This document shows, one piece after another, positions 1 through 9,543 of a stretch of DNA of 11,824 nucleotides. The DNA is from CAZADH01 sp964483805 (lineage in GTDB: Bacteria > Muiribacteriota > Ozemobacteria > Ozemobacterales > Ozemobacteraceae). Positions within the stretch are counted from its first letter, which is position 1. Each line of letters starts with the position of its first letter. The notes below the pieces were generated by a model. It was not told the DNA's origin and searched no databases. It saw only the letters and a program-made list of their open reading frames with translations. Location of the stretch: NCBI GenBank assembly GCA_964483805.1, contig CAZADH010000196.1, forward strand, positions 1-11,824. The letters are read 5' to 3'. A program made the position numbers and the translations under genes.

Positions 1-76
1 GACAACGTTTGATGGTCTTCTTCAAGACCTCTTCGTTCATCTTGACCTGGAAGCGATGCGCGTATTTCTTGGCCAT
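1..76 (-). CDS. 5' end of an unidentified gene downstream of arcC (partial)
   Basis: An ATG at 76 on the minus strand opens a frame that stays open to the window edge. The 25 visible residues start MAKKYAHRFQVKMNEEVLKK and are Lys-rich. A purine-rich Shine-Dalgarno (GGAAGGAAA) lies about 8 bases upstream, which supports this start. It is the fourth gene of the leftward ssnA-ygeY-arcC series, so a role in the same catabolic pathway is likely by context. The N-terminus does not look like the YgeW or YgeX sequences I know. A pyridoxal-phosphate-dependent lyase is one possibility, but 25 residues cannot decide it. The 146-bp gap to arcC, which holds strong palindromes, means it may have separate expression control. 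Confidence 0.6.
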   Translation of the reverse strand, partial: MAKKYAHRFQVKMNEEVLKKTIKRC

Positions 77-107
77 GGTTAGATTTCCTTCCGTTCTATT
101 TCGGTTG

Positions 108-127
108 GGGCGCACGGCCGTGCGCCC
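108..127. repeat. 20-bp perfect palindrome, copy 1
   Basis: GGGCGCACGGCCGTGCGCCC reads the same on both strands. Its arms can extend one step as a G-U pair (107/128). The same core recurs at 174-195, and the two copies share 24 identical bases (104-127 and 171-194). There is no T-run on either side, so it is not a classic intrinsic terminator. It may be a REP-like dispersed palindrome, an mRNA-stabilising hairpin or a protein site. Confidence 0.85.
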
Positions 128-161
128 TTACCCAGTCTGGGACCGACCGATATCGCTGGTG

Positions 162-224
162 GACCGGCTCGTTGGGGCGCACGGCCGTGCGCCCCGACCC
201 GATCGGATAGCGAGGGAGCCGGTC
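162..224. repeat. Outer inverted repeat flanking palindrome copy 2
   Basis: GACCGGCTC at 162-170 is the exact reverse complement of GAGCCGGTC at 216-224. The pair brackets the 22-bp palindrome and the right arm overlaps the arcC stop codon. A transcript through this stretch could form a long stem closed by these 9-bp arms with the GC palindrome inside. A 9-bp match could also arise by chance in GC-rich DNA. Confidence 0.45.
174..195. repeat. 22-bp perfect palindrome, copy 2
   Basis: This is the second copy of the palindrome at 108-127, one base pair longer on each side (GGGG...CCCC). The centres are 67 bp apart. It lies 28 bp downstream of the arcC stop codon on the minus strand, so it would fold at the 3' end of the arcC message. 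No U-tract follows it. Confidence 0.85.
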
Positions 225-1191
225 AAGGATAGCAGTGCGTGCCCGCCTCGCCGCGAACCGCTTTGGCGAGATTCTCGGGGTTGGTGATGATCGCGTGCTT
301 GCCGCCACTCTTGAGGAAGTTGATCACCGCCTTGACCTTCGGCAACATCGAACCCGGCTTGAAATGCCCCTCGGCCGCGTATTTCTCGAGGTCGGCCACA
401 GTAGCCTTGTCGAGTGCCTTCTGCTCGGGTTTGCCGAAGTTGATGCACGCTTTTTCGACCGCCGTCGAAATGACGAACACGTCGGCGCCAATCCGCTGGG
501 CCAGCAGTGCCGAAGCATAGTCCTTGTCGATGACCGCCGCTGCGCCCTTGAGGTTACCCTTCTCGTCGCGCACGACCGGAATCCCGCCGCCGCCGACCGC
601 CACCACGGTGAAGTCGTTCTTCACCAGCGTCTTGATCGCGTCTTCCTCGATGATCTGCAAGGGCAGGGGAGAAGCGACGACGCGGCGCCATCCGCGACCG
701 GCATCCTCCATGATGTCCCAGCCCTCTTTCTCTTTGCGTTCTTTGGCAACCGCTTCGGTCAGGAACTGCCCGATCGGTTTCGTCGGTTTCTGGAAGGACG
801 GGTCTTTCGCGTCGACGAGAACCTGGGTCACCACCGTAACCGCCTGCTTGTTGATGCCGCGCTTTTTGAACTCGTTGGCCAGAGCCATCTGGAAGTTGTA
901 GCCGATCGCACCCTGGGTGTCGGCGCCGCAGGAGTCGAGCGGGACCGGGTGGATCTGGCTGCGCGCGATCTCGGAACGCAGCAGGATGAAGCCGACCTGC
1001 GGACCGTTGCCGTGGGTGACCACGACCGTGAAACCCTGTTCGATCATGTCGACGATGTGAACCATCGTCTCAACCGCCGCCTGATACTGGTCAGGCACGG
1101 TCTGCCGCTTCTCGTCTTTGATCAGGGAGTTGCCACCGACGGCAACCACTGCCACCTGGCCCTTCTTGCTGTTCTCTTTCGCGGGACTCAT
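223..1191 (-). CDS. arcC: Carbamate kinase
   Basis: A 322-residue amino-acid-kinase-fold enzyme that transfers phosphate between carbamoyl phosphate and ADP, giving ATP, ammonia and CO2 in the catabolic direction; it is expected to be cytosolic. Visible motifs are AVGGNSL (17-23), HGNGPQVG (60-67) in the phosphate-binding region, VGGGGIPV (199-206), VIDKD (220-224) and KPGSMLPKV (278-286), all characteristic of carbamate kinases. The length is slightly above the usual 300-315. The ATG at 1191 follows an AAGGAAAG ribosome site about 10 bases upstream. It lies 70 bp downstream of ygeY in the same direction. In ygeW/ygeY/ssnA clusters the kinase (E. coli YqeA type) uses carbamoyl phosphate released by the YgeW-type carbamoyltransferase, which is not visible here. 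It could equally serve arginine deimination, but the neighbours argue for the purine-linked role. Confidence 0.96.
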   Translation of the reverse strand: MSPAKENSKKGQVAVVAVGGNSLIKDEKRQTVPDQYQAAVETMVHIVDMIEQGFTVVVTHGNGPQVGFILLRSEIARSQIHPVPLDSCGADTQGAIGYNFQMALANEFKKRGINKQAVTVVTQVLVDAKDPSFQKPTKPIGQFLTEAVAKERKEKEGWDIMEDAGRGWRRVVASPLPLQIIEEDAIKTLVKNDFTVVAVGGGGIPVVRDEKGNLKGAAAVIDKDYASALLAQRIGADVFVISTAVEKACINFGKPEQKALDKATVADLEKYAAEGHFKPGSMLPKVKAVINFLKSGGKHAIITNPENLAKAVRGEAGTHCYP

Positions 1192-1235
1192 GGTTGTCTT
1201 CTTTCCTTATCTTGTTATGTATAACGTATTGATGA

Positions 1236-1258
1236 GAGGAGACGGCACGCCGCTCCTC
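1236..1258 (-). other. Hairpin in the ygeY-arcC intercistronic gap
   Basis: GAGGAG (1236-1241) pairs with CTCCTC (1253-1258), and CGGC (1243-1246) pairs with GCCG (1249-1252), with a single bulged A at 1242. On the minus strand this 10-bp stem begins 3 bases after the ygeY stop codon. It is followed by mixed sequence rather than a U-run, so it is more likely a 3' stabiliser or attenuating structure than a full terminator. Closer to arcC lies an AT-rich near-palindrome, GTTAT-GT-ATAAC (1214-1225). Confidence 0.5.
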
Positions 1259-1261
1259 CTG

Positions 1262-2461
1262 TCACTTCGCCTTCAACGACAATGGCAGCGCGGCGTAGAA
1301 GACCGTCGCATCGACCACCTCGTCGAGCGGCACCTGGTCGTTGACGGTGTGCGCGTGCACCTCGTTGCCCGGGCCGAACCCGATCGACGGAATGTTGGCC
1401 TTGCCCATCCAATAGGTGCCATTCGTCGAGAAGACCCACTTGTCGACGGTCGGATCTTTGCCGTACGCCAGTTTGAATGCCTCGACCCCTGCCTGCACCA
1501 ACTCATGCTTCGCATCGAGCGCCCACGGCGGATAGTATTTGCTGACCTTGAAAACGAACCCGGTGTACGAGGGATCGTCGTAGAACAGCTCTTCGACCTT
1601 GCCGTGCTGCTTCACGCTGGGCAGCGACTCGAGCTCGGCAATGGCGCTGGCTTCGTTTTCACCGAAGGTGAGCCGGCGATCGATGTAAATGGTGCACTCA
1701 TCGGGAACCGCATTGAGACTCGGCGTCTTGCACTCGATCTTCGACACCACGACCGAACCCTTGCCGAGGAACTTATCGTCTTTGAACATGTGGCTCATTT
1801 TGCTGATCTCTTCGATGATGGGAGCCATCTTGTAGACCGCATTGTCGCCGCGCTCTGGCGCCGATGCATGGCACGTCCGGCCCTTGGTGGTGACCTTCAA
1901 CTCGACCCGGCCGCGATGACCGCGGTAGATGCGCATGCAGGTCGGCTCACCGATGATGACGAAGTCGGGTTTGATCTTTTCGTGGTCGACCAGAGCGTTC
2001 GGCGCGATACCGTCGCACCACTCCTCCATATTGCCAAAGTAATACACGGTCCAACCGTCGAGCAGGCCCAGGTCTTTCATGATCTTGATGCCATAGATCA
2101 TCCCCGGCGTCGAACCCTTCTCATCGCAGGCACCGAGTGCATACAAGATATTGTTCTCGACCTTGCCCTTGAAGGGGTCCCATTTCCATTGGGTCGGGTC
2201 GCCGATGCCGACGGTATCGATGTGGCTGTCGAGCACCAACACCTTCTTGCCGTTGCCCATGCGCCCGAGGCTGTTGCCCATGGCATCGACGCGCACCTCG
2301 TCGAACCCGAGTTTCTTCATCTCTTTATTGATGCGCTCGACGACCGCCCCGATCTTGCAGTCGTAACTGGGAATCGCGCAGATATCCCGCATGAACTGAA
2401 TGATGTCGTTGCGATGCTTCTCAACCTCGGCTTTGATCTTCTTGATGGTGTCCGTACTCAT
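1262..2461 (-). CDS. ygeY: YgeY-family M20 zinc amidohydrolase/peptidase
   Basis: A 399-residue M20-family metallohydrolase closely resembling E. coli YgeY (about 400 residues). Metal-site signatures are DSHIDTVGIG (78-87; His80 ligand, Asp82 catalytic), Asp113 in GACDEKG, the Glu146-Glu147 pair in NMEEWCD, Glu172 in GEPT, and the C-terminal HAHTVND (369-375). The dimerisation-domain signature HASAPERGDNA (198-208) is also conserved. The frame is open further upstream to 2530, but the ATG at 2461 has an AAAGGAAT ribosome site and clears the ssnA stop by 25 bp, so it is the better start. YgeY belongs to the ygeX/ygeW/ssnA cluster linked to anaerobic purine/urate and diaminopropionate metabolism. 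The exact substrate cannot be read from sequence. It is probably co-transcribed with ssnA and arcC. Confidence 0.95.
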   Translation of the reverse strand: MSTDTIKKIKAEVEKHRNDIIQFMRDICAIPSYDCKIGAVVERINKEMKKLGFDEVRVDAMGNSLGRMGNGKKVLVLDSHIDTVGIGDPTQWKWDPFKGKVENNILYALGACDEKGSTPGMIYGIKIMKDLGLLDGWTVYYFGNMEEWCDGIAPNALVDHEKIKPDFVIIGEPTCMRIYRGHRGRVELKVTTKGRTCHASAPERGDNAVYKMAPIIEEISKMSHMFKDDKFLGKGSVVVSKIECKTPSLNAVPDECTIYIDRRLTFGENEASAIAELESLPSVKQHGKVEELFYDDPSYTGFVFKVSKYYPPWALDAKHELVQAGVEAFKLAYGKDPTVDKWVFSTNGTYWMGKANIPSIGFGPGNEVHAHTVNDQVPLDEVVDATVFYAALPLSLKAK

Positions 2462-2486
2462 GCTGTCATTCCTTTCCGTCTTGGAG

Positions 2487-3839
2487 TTACCAACGTTCCC
2501 ACAGAGCCGCCGCAAGTCTGCGCGACTCACGCATCAGTTGCCGTTCTTCGGTCTCGGGCATGCCCGTGACCACGCCATCTTTATAGATGACCTTTCCCTG
2601 GCAAACGCTCGTATTGACCGTCGCACTGGTCATGCCAAAGAGCAGGTGACCCAACGTGTTGCCGGCATGCATCGGCGTGCAGGGAACGTAATTCCAGAGC
2701 ACCATATCGGCCGCGTACCCTTCGGCAAGAACGCCGATCGGCTTGCTGAACACGGCACTCGCCAGTTGTGGATTGTGCTGCGAGAACATCTGCCAGATCT
2801 CACCGTACATCTTGCGGGGGTCGCCGGCGTGGTGCTTGTGAATGAGATTGGCCTGGGCAAAGTCGCCCAGCGGCGACGCCGCCATCCCGTCGGTGCCGAA
2901 AACCACCGGCACCTTCTCGGCCATCATCGACTCGAGGTCGGCACAACCCACAGCATTGCCCATGTTCGAACGCGGATTGTGCGCCACCCATGTGCGTGTC
3001 AATGCCAGCGTCGAACGGTCGGCCGCATCGGTGTGCACGCAATGGGCAAAGATGCTGCGCTCGCCGGTGAGGCCATGCTTGTGCAGACGGTCGACCACCG
3101 AGCGGTAGCCCCGCCTGCGCGCATCTTCCAGATCGGCCTTGTCTTCGGCCACATGGATGTGCGCCCCGGTGCCGAGCCCCTTGATCAACTCGGCGGCCCG
3201 GCGCAGCGTCGTATCATCGAGGGTGAAACTCGCATGCAACCCAAACAGCCCTGCCACATCGGGATGCGGATCGAGCTTCAATTGGCGGATGAATTCAGCG
3301 TTTTCCTCGAGTCCTTCGTCGCGCTTCTGCGGCCCGTCTCGATCAGATGTTTCGTAGCACAACGCGCCCCGCACACCGACCTGCCGGAACGCATCGCGCA
3401 ACTTGTTGAGCGATCCGCGAATTGCAAACGGGCTCGCGTGGTGGTCGATCAGGGTCGTCACCCCATTGCGCACCGCGTCGAGCAGCGGCACCAGCGCCGT
3501 CAGAAAAAGATCGTCGAGGGTCAACGCCTTGTCGAGTCGCCACCACAAACGCTCGAGAATCTGCACGAAGTTCTCGGGCGGAGCATCTTTGAGGGCGATG
3601 CCGCGAGCGAACGTCGAATAGAGATGCATGTGGCCGTTGATCAAGCCGGGCAGCAACGTGCGACCGCCCGCATCGACGAACGGCGCGCTGGGATACTTCT
3701 GGCGAACCTCGGCCGTATCACCCACCGCCAGGATCTGATCACGGTTGTAGGCAACCGCACCGTTCTCGATGACCCGGTGCTTTTCGCCCAGGGTCACGAC
3801 CCAAGCATGACCGATGACCTGCGTGTCGAGTTTATGCAT
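2487..3839 (-). CDS. ssnA: SsnA-type amidohydrolase
   Basis: A 450-residue metal-dependent amidohydrolase of the cytosine-deaminase/chlorohydrolase superfamily, matching E. coli SsnA (442 residues) along its length. The metal-binding HMH (70-72) follows the LPGLINGH strand. Other shared signatures are IDHHASP (131-137), HIHVAED (227-233; His229 as the expected ligand), AHCVH (265-269) and GTDGMAAS (315-322; catalytic Asp317). The frame is open upstream to 4094, but residues before MHKLDTQVIG are low-quality and cross the divergent promoter region. The ATG at 3839 has an AAAGGGAA ribosome site about 12 bases upstream. SsnA genes sit beside ygfK, xdhD and ygeY in purine-catabolic clusters, where the protein is thought to hydrolyse or deaminate a purine-derived intermediate. 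It appears to be the first gene of the leftward operon. Confidence 0.95.
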   Translation of the reverse strand: MHKLDTQVIGHAWVVTLGEKHRVIENGAVAYNRDQILAVGDTAEVRQKYPSAPFVDAGGRTLLPGLINGHMHLYSTFARGIALKDAPPENFVQILERLWWRLDKALTLDDLFLTALVPLLDAVRNGVTTLIDHHASPFAIRGSLNKLRDAFRQVGVRGALCYETSDRDGPQKRDEGLEENAEFIRQLKLDPHPDVAGLFGLHASFTLDDTTLRRAAELIKGLGTGAHIHVAEDKADLEDARRRGYRSVVDRLHKHGLTGERSIFAHCVHTDAADRSTLALTRTWVAHNPRSNMGNAVGCADLESMMAEKVPVVFGTDGMAASPLGDFAQANLIHKHHAGDPRKMYGEIWQMFSQHNPQLASAVFSKPIGVLAEGYAADMVLWNYVPCTPMHAGNTLGHLLFGMTSATVNTSVCQGKVIYKDGVVTGMPETEERQLMRESRRLAAALWERW

Positions 3840-3884
3840 GCTGTTGATGATTCCCTTTCCACTCTGATCTGCCGACGCCCGCAC

Positions 3885-3912
3885 ACTATCACAGCGCGCG
3901 CCGCCTTGGCAA
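3885..3912 (-). promoter_or_regulatory. Candidate sigma70-like promoter for ssnA
   Basis: On the minus strand, TTGCCA (3912-3907, 5 of 6 to the -35 consensus) is followed after 16 bases by GATAGT (3890-3885, 4 of 6 to the -10 consensus). Transcription would start near 3878, leaving a leader of about 39 bases that contains the ssnA ribosome site. This is pattern matching only. Confidence 0.35.
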
Positions 3913-3982
3913 CGAGAGCGATCACGGAGCCTGCCGCCCTCGGGAAAAAACAGCCGGCACACGAAATTGTGAAAATCTGCCG

Positions 3983-4011
3983 TTGCGTTCGTGGATTGTT
4001 TGTGCTTCAAT
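3983..4011 (+). promoter_or_regulatory. Weak candidate promoter for the EIIA gene
   Basis: TTGCGT (3983-3988) and TTCAAT (4006-4011) are separated by 17 bases, the ideal spacing, but match the consensus at only 3 and 4 of 6 positions. It lies about 50 bases ahead of the EIIA start in an AT-richer patch of the divergent intergenic region. No convincing sigma54 -24/-12 pair was found nearby. Confidence 0.2.
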
Positions 4012-4059
4012 CGGAGTGTTGGGCTACCTATCGCGGATTCATCCCCGGAGGCGAAGTTG

Positions 4060-4512
4060 ATGCAGATCGCAGAATTGATGAAAGAGAACCTCATCGCCCT
4101 CGATTTTGCCGCGGCTGATAAGAAAGACGCGCTCGATCGACTCGTGCAGGCAGTCGAGAAAACCGGCTACATCGAAGACATTCAGGGCTTGAAGAAAGCG
4201 CTCGAAGAGCGCGAGAAGCTCGGCACGACAGGTGTCGGCGGCGGTATTGCGATCCCGCACGCACGCTGTTCGGCCGTCAAAGACCTGACCGTCGCCTTCT
4301 TCCGCTCGAAAGACGGCGTCGATTTCCGATCGATCGACAACAAACCGGTCCATCTGATTTTCCTGCTTCTTGCGCCGCTCTCCTCGGGTGGCCAGTATCT
4401 CAAGCTGCTCGCGAAGATTTCCCGCCTGTTGCGCCACGACGATTTCCGCCAGGCGCTGCTCGACGCCAAGGTGCCCAAAGAAATCGTCGAGATCATCCAA
4501 GAGCGCGAGTAG
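4060..4512 (+). CDS. ptsN: PTS EIIA protein, fructose/nitrogen (PtsN) family
   Basis: A 150-residue single-domain phosphotransferase EIIA of the type-2 (mannitol/fructose/Ntr) fold. The phosphorylated histidine is His67 in GGIAIPHAR, preceded by the REKLGTTGVG loop (51-60). The IDNKPVHLIFLLLAP segment (about 92-106) matches EIIANtr/EIIAFru proteins. A strong GGAGGCG ribosome site (4047-4053) lies 6 bases before the ATG at 4060, and this choice removes 23 poor residues of the longer open frame. No EIIB or EIIC domain is fused or adjacent, so a regulatory role, taking phosphate from HPr/NPr and controlling target proteins, is more likely than sugar uptake. It is divergent from ssnA and ends at a strong terminator, so it is probably monocistronic. 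Distinguishing ptsN from a fructose-specific EIIA needs a tree. Confidence 0.9.
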   Translation: MQIAELMKENLIALDFAAADKKDALDRLVQAVEKTGYIEDIQGLKKALEEREKLGTTGVGGGIAIPHARCSAVKDLTVAFFRSKDGVDFRSIDNKPVHLIFLLLAPLSSGGQYLKLLAKISRLLRHDDFRQALLDAKVPKEIVEIIQERE

Positions 4513-4584
4513 GGCCAACGGGCCGCCAACCATGGTGCGGCCCGGCCCGATCTTCACTGTGAAAAGCCATACAACGTATTGCCG

Positions 4585-4613
4585 GCCGGCGCCCACGGGC
4601 GCCGGCTTTGTTT
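4585..4613 (+). terminator. Intrinsic terminator after the EIIA gene
   Basis: GCCGGCGCCC (4585-4594) and GGGCGCCGGC (4597-4606) form a perfect 10-bp GC stem around a 2-base centre (about 9 bp with a 4-base loop). TTTGTTT follows directly (4607-4613). The hairpin sits 73 bases after the EIIA stop codon on the same strand. It separates the EIIA gene from the next one. Confidence 0.85.
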
Positions 4614-4651
4614 CGCCGTCGCCGGTTCGCGGCACGTCGCGGGTTTCCCCG

Positions 4652-5203
4652 ATGTTGGCCGGGGTCTTCTGCATCGGTCTGCTCACGGCCTTCACCGTCG
4701 ACTGCCTCATCCCTCGCGCGGTGCCAGCCTTGACGTCGGCCGAACGCAAACAGCAGGCCGAGAGTTCGGCCGCGGCGCGCAAGCGCGAACGCGAGCGCAA
4801 AGGCGGCACCACCGATCCCAAGAAAGACAAAGACGCCAAGAAGGCCGAGGCCAAAAAGCAAGACTCGGTCTTTCTGCCCGAAAAAGAAGAGACCGAGCAG
4901 TATACGCCCGACCTGTGGCGTTGTCCCGATTGCGGTTACGAACAAGACGAAGCCGGCATCTGCCCCGATCACGCTGAACTGGTGCAGGTTCTCGCCAAGG
5001 GCAAGAACCCGTTCGAAGCCCCCGAGCTCGACGGCAACGAAGATCTCATTGTCGATATTCCCCTGCCGACGATGAAATACTATGCCACCGCGAGTCGCGC
5101 CGCCGATCTCGCCAGCGGCACGGCTCAGCAAACGGGCGCCACGCCCGGCGGCGGTGGCGGGGCGAACCGCAGCGGGCAGCCACCGCGCGACACCCAACGC
5201 TGA
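4652..5203 (+). CDS. Putative exported zinc-ribbon/heavy-metal-binding protein
   Basis: A 183-residue protein I cannot assign to a named family. Residues 1-18 are hydrophobic, with a plausible signal-peptidase site after VPA (26), although the N-terminus lacks the usual positive charge. Residues 32-70 are a highly charged, Lys/Arg/Ala-rich, probably helical linker. Cys91, Cys94, Cys104 and His107 in CPDCGYEQDEAGICPDH form a small metal knot resembling the heavy-metal-binding domain of copper and zinc transporters (CPMHP...CPKCG), with the Cys and His order reversed. The tail (about 158-183) is Gly/Pro-rich and disordered. The start at 4652 is the first ATG after the terminator, but no good ribosome site is visible. 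The next gene in the same direction is a metal exporter, which suggests periplasmic metal binding or sensing. The frame is open further upstream, but that part crosses the terminator. Confidence 0.65.
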   Translation: MLAGVFCIGLLTAFTVDCLIPRAVPALTSAERKQQAESSAAARKRERERKGGTTDPKKDKDAKKAEAKKQDSVFLPEKEETEQYTPDLWRCPDCGYEQDEAGICPDHAELVQVLAKGKNPFEAPELDGNEDLIVDIPLPTMKYYATASRAADLASGTAQQTGATPGGGGGANRSGQPPRDTQR

Positions 5204-5295
5204 TCCCGCTCCGCCCCTTCTTACCGTGGTGAAAGGTCGCAGCCGCGTCCACCATAGCACACCGCCCGTTCGACCAATGCGGAACAGGGCGGCCT

Positions 5296-5305
5296 NNNNN
5301 NNNNN
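5296..5305. other. Run of 10 N (assembly gap)
   Basis: Ten undetermined bases, a conventional gap size, interrupt the 5' end of the metal exporter gene. The true length may differ from 10, so the reading frame across it is unreliable. An ATG at 5277 would join the exporter frame only if the real gap were 9, 12 or another length giving the same phase. Confidence 0.95.
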
Positions 5306-6277
5306 CCCACACCTTCGATCCCGGCAATCCGGTGGGCGAACGTCGAACCCTGTGGGTCATCGCCATCACCGTCGCCACCATGCTCGCCGAGATCATCGCC
5401 GGCAGCCTGTTCAAATCGATGGCCTTGCTCGCCGACGGTTGGCACATGGGCACGCATGCCCTCGCCCTTGGCGTGACCGCCGGATCCTACGCACTCGCCC
5501 GTCGGTGGGCCGGCGATCACCGCTTCGCCTTCGGAACCTGGAAGATCGAAGTGCTTGGCGGGTTTGCCAGTGCCATCGTTCTGGGCATCGTTGCGCTGCT
5601 TGTCGCGGTCGAATCGATCGAACGCCTGATCAATCCGCAAGTGGTGCAATACAATCAGGCACTGTTGGTCGCCGTCATCGGCCTGGTGGTCAACCTGGTG
5701 TGTGCGCTGCTCCTCGACGATCACGGGCACCATCACGGCCACGATCGTGGGCATGCCCACCCAGATGAACACGCGCATGACCATGACCACGCCGATGAAG
5801 ACGACCACGCGCATGCGCATGCCGACGACCACGCCTGCGAGCACCACCACCACGACGCGCCCGAGAGCGGTCGCCCTCATCGCGACCTCAACCTGCGCGC
5901 GGCCTACCTGCACGTTCTCGCCGACGCTGCCACATCAGTGTTCGCCATCGCCGCACTGTTGGGCGGCAAGTTCTTTGGTCTCACCTGGCTCGATCCGTTG
6001 ATGGGCATCGTCGGCTCAACATTGATCGCCATCTGGTCGATCGGCCTGGTGCGCGACACCGGGCGGGTTCTCCTCGACAGCGAAATGGATTCACCGCTGG
6101 TGAACGAGGTTCGCCGGGCCATCGAGGCCGACGGTGATGCCCGCATCAGCGACCTGCATCTATGGCGGGTCGGCCGCAACACCTACGCGTGCATCGTCGT
6201 GTTGGTGGCGGCTCGACCCCGCCCCGTCGAGGAGTATCGCGCAGCCCTGGGGGTTCACCCCGAACTCGGCCACATCG

Positions 6278-9424
<3,147 letters not shown>

Positions 9425-9435
9425 GGTGTATGCAG

Positions 9436-9453
9436 CGTGACGCAACCGTCACG
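9436..9453 (-). promoter_or_regulatory. Leader hairpin/operator upstream of the RND gene
   Basis: CGTGACG (9436-9442) and CGTCACG (9447-9453) form a perfect 7-bp inverted repeat around a 4-base centre. It ends 11 bases before the RND start codon, where a ribosome site would be expected. It could be a dimeric repressor operator or an mRNA hairpin limiting translation. The TGACG half-site recurs at 9536-9543. Confidence 0.5.
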
Positions 9454-9486
9454 GCCCCCTGGTTGTTCAAATGGCAAAACGGGTCT

Positions 9487-9515
9487 ACGATACGGCGTTC
9501 GGCCCGCGGATGCAA
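9487..9515 (-). promoter_or_regulatory. Candidate promoter for the RND gene
   Basis: On the minus strand, TTGCAT (9515-9510) and TATCGT (9492-9487) are separated by exactly 17 bases. They match the sigma70 consensus at 3 and 4 of 6 positions. Transcription would start near 9480, placing the 9436-9453 hairpin inside a leader of about 55 bases. The match is weak. Confidence 0.25.
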
Positions 9516-9535
9516 GCCATCAACGCCCCGCCTCA

Positions 9536-9543
9536 TGACGTCA
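9536..9543. promoter_or_regulatory. TGACGTCA palindrome upstream of the RND gene
   Basis: An 8-bp perfect palindrome made of the same TGACG/CGTCA half-sites as the inverted repeat at 9436-9453. It sits upstream of the candidate promoter. Shared half-sites in one regulatory region suggest a common DNA-binding protein, though an 8-mer can occur by chance. Confidence 0.3.

Noticed and set aside
108..195. Palindromes as intrinsic terminators or as a CRISPR-like array
   Set aside because: No U-run follows on either strand, and there are only two copies with one non-repeating interval, so neither reading is supported.
2462..2530. Extended N-terminus of YgeY beginning at 2530
   Set aside because: It would overlap the ssnA 3' end and has no match to YgeY proteins. 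The ATG at 2461 has a good ribosome site and the expected length.
235..2569. Long plus-strand open frames antisense to arcC and ygeY (235-1224 and 1118-2569)
   Set aside because: They mirror the codon structure of strongly recognised minus-strand enzymes, are rich in Arg/His/Asp as expected of antisense frames in GC-rich DNA, and show no family motif.
3900..3925. Sigma54 promoter in the ssnA/EIIA intergenic region
   Set aside because: A GG element is present, but GC does not occur at the required 10-base distance.
2400..4118. 572-codon plus-strand frame antisense to ssnA
   Set aside because: It lies opposite a full-length SsnA with intact metal-site motifs, has the typical antisense composition, and crosses the divergent promoter region.
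4039..5260. Minus-strand frames opposite the EIIA and zinc-ribbon genes
   Set aside because: EIIA has a canonical active site and a strong ribosome site on the plus strand; the antisense frames are low-complexity and cross the terminator.
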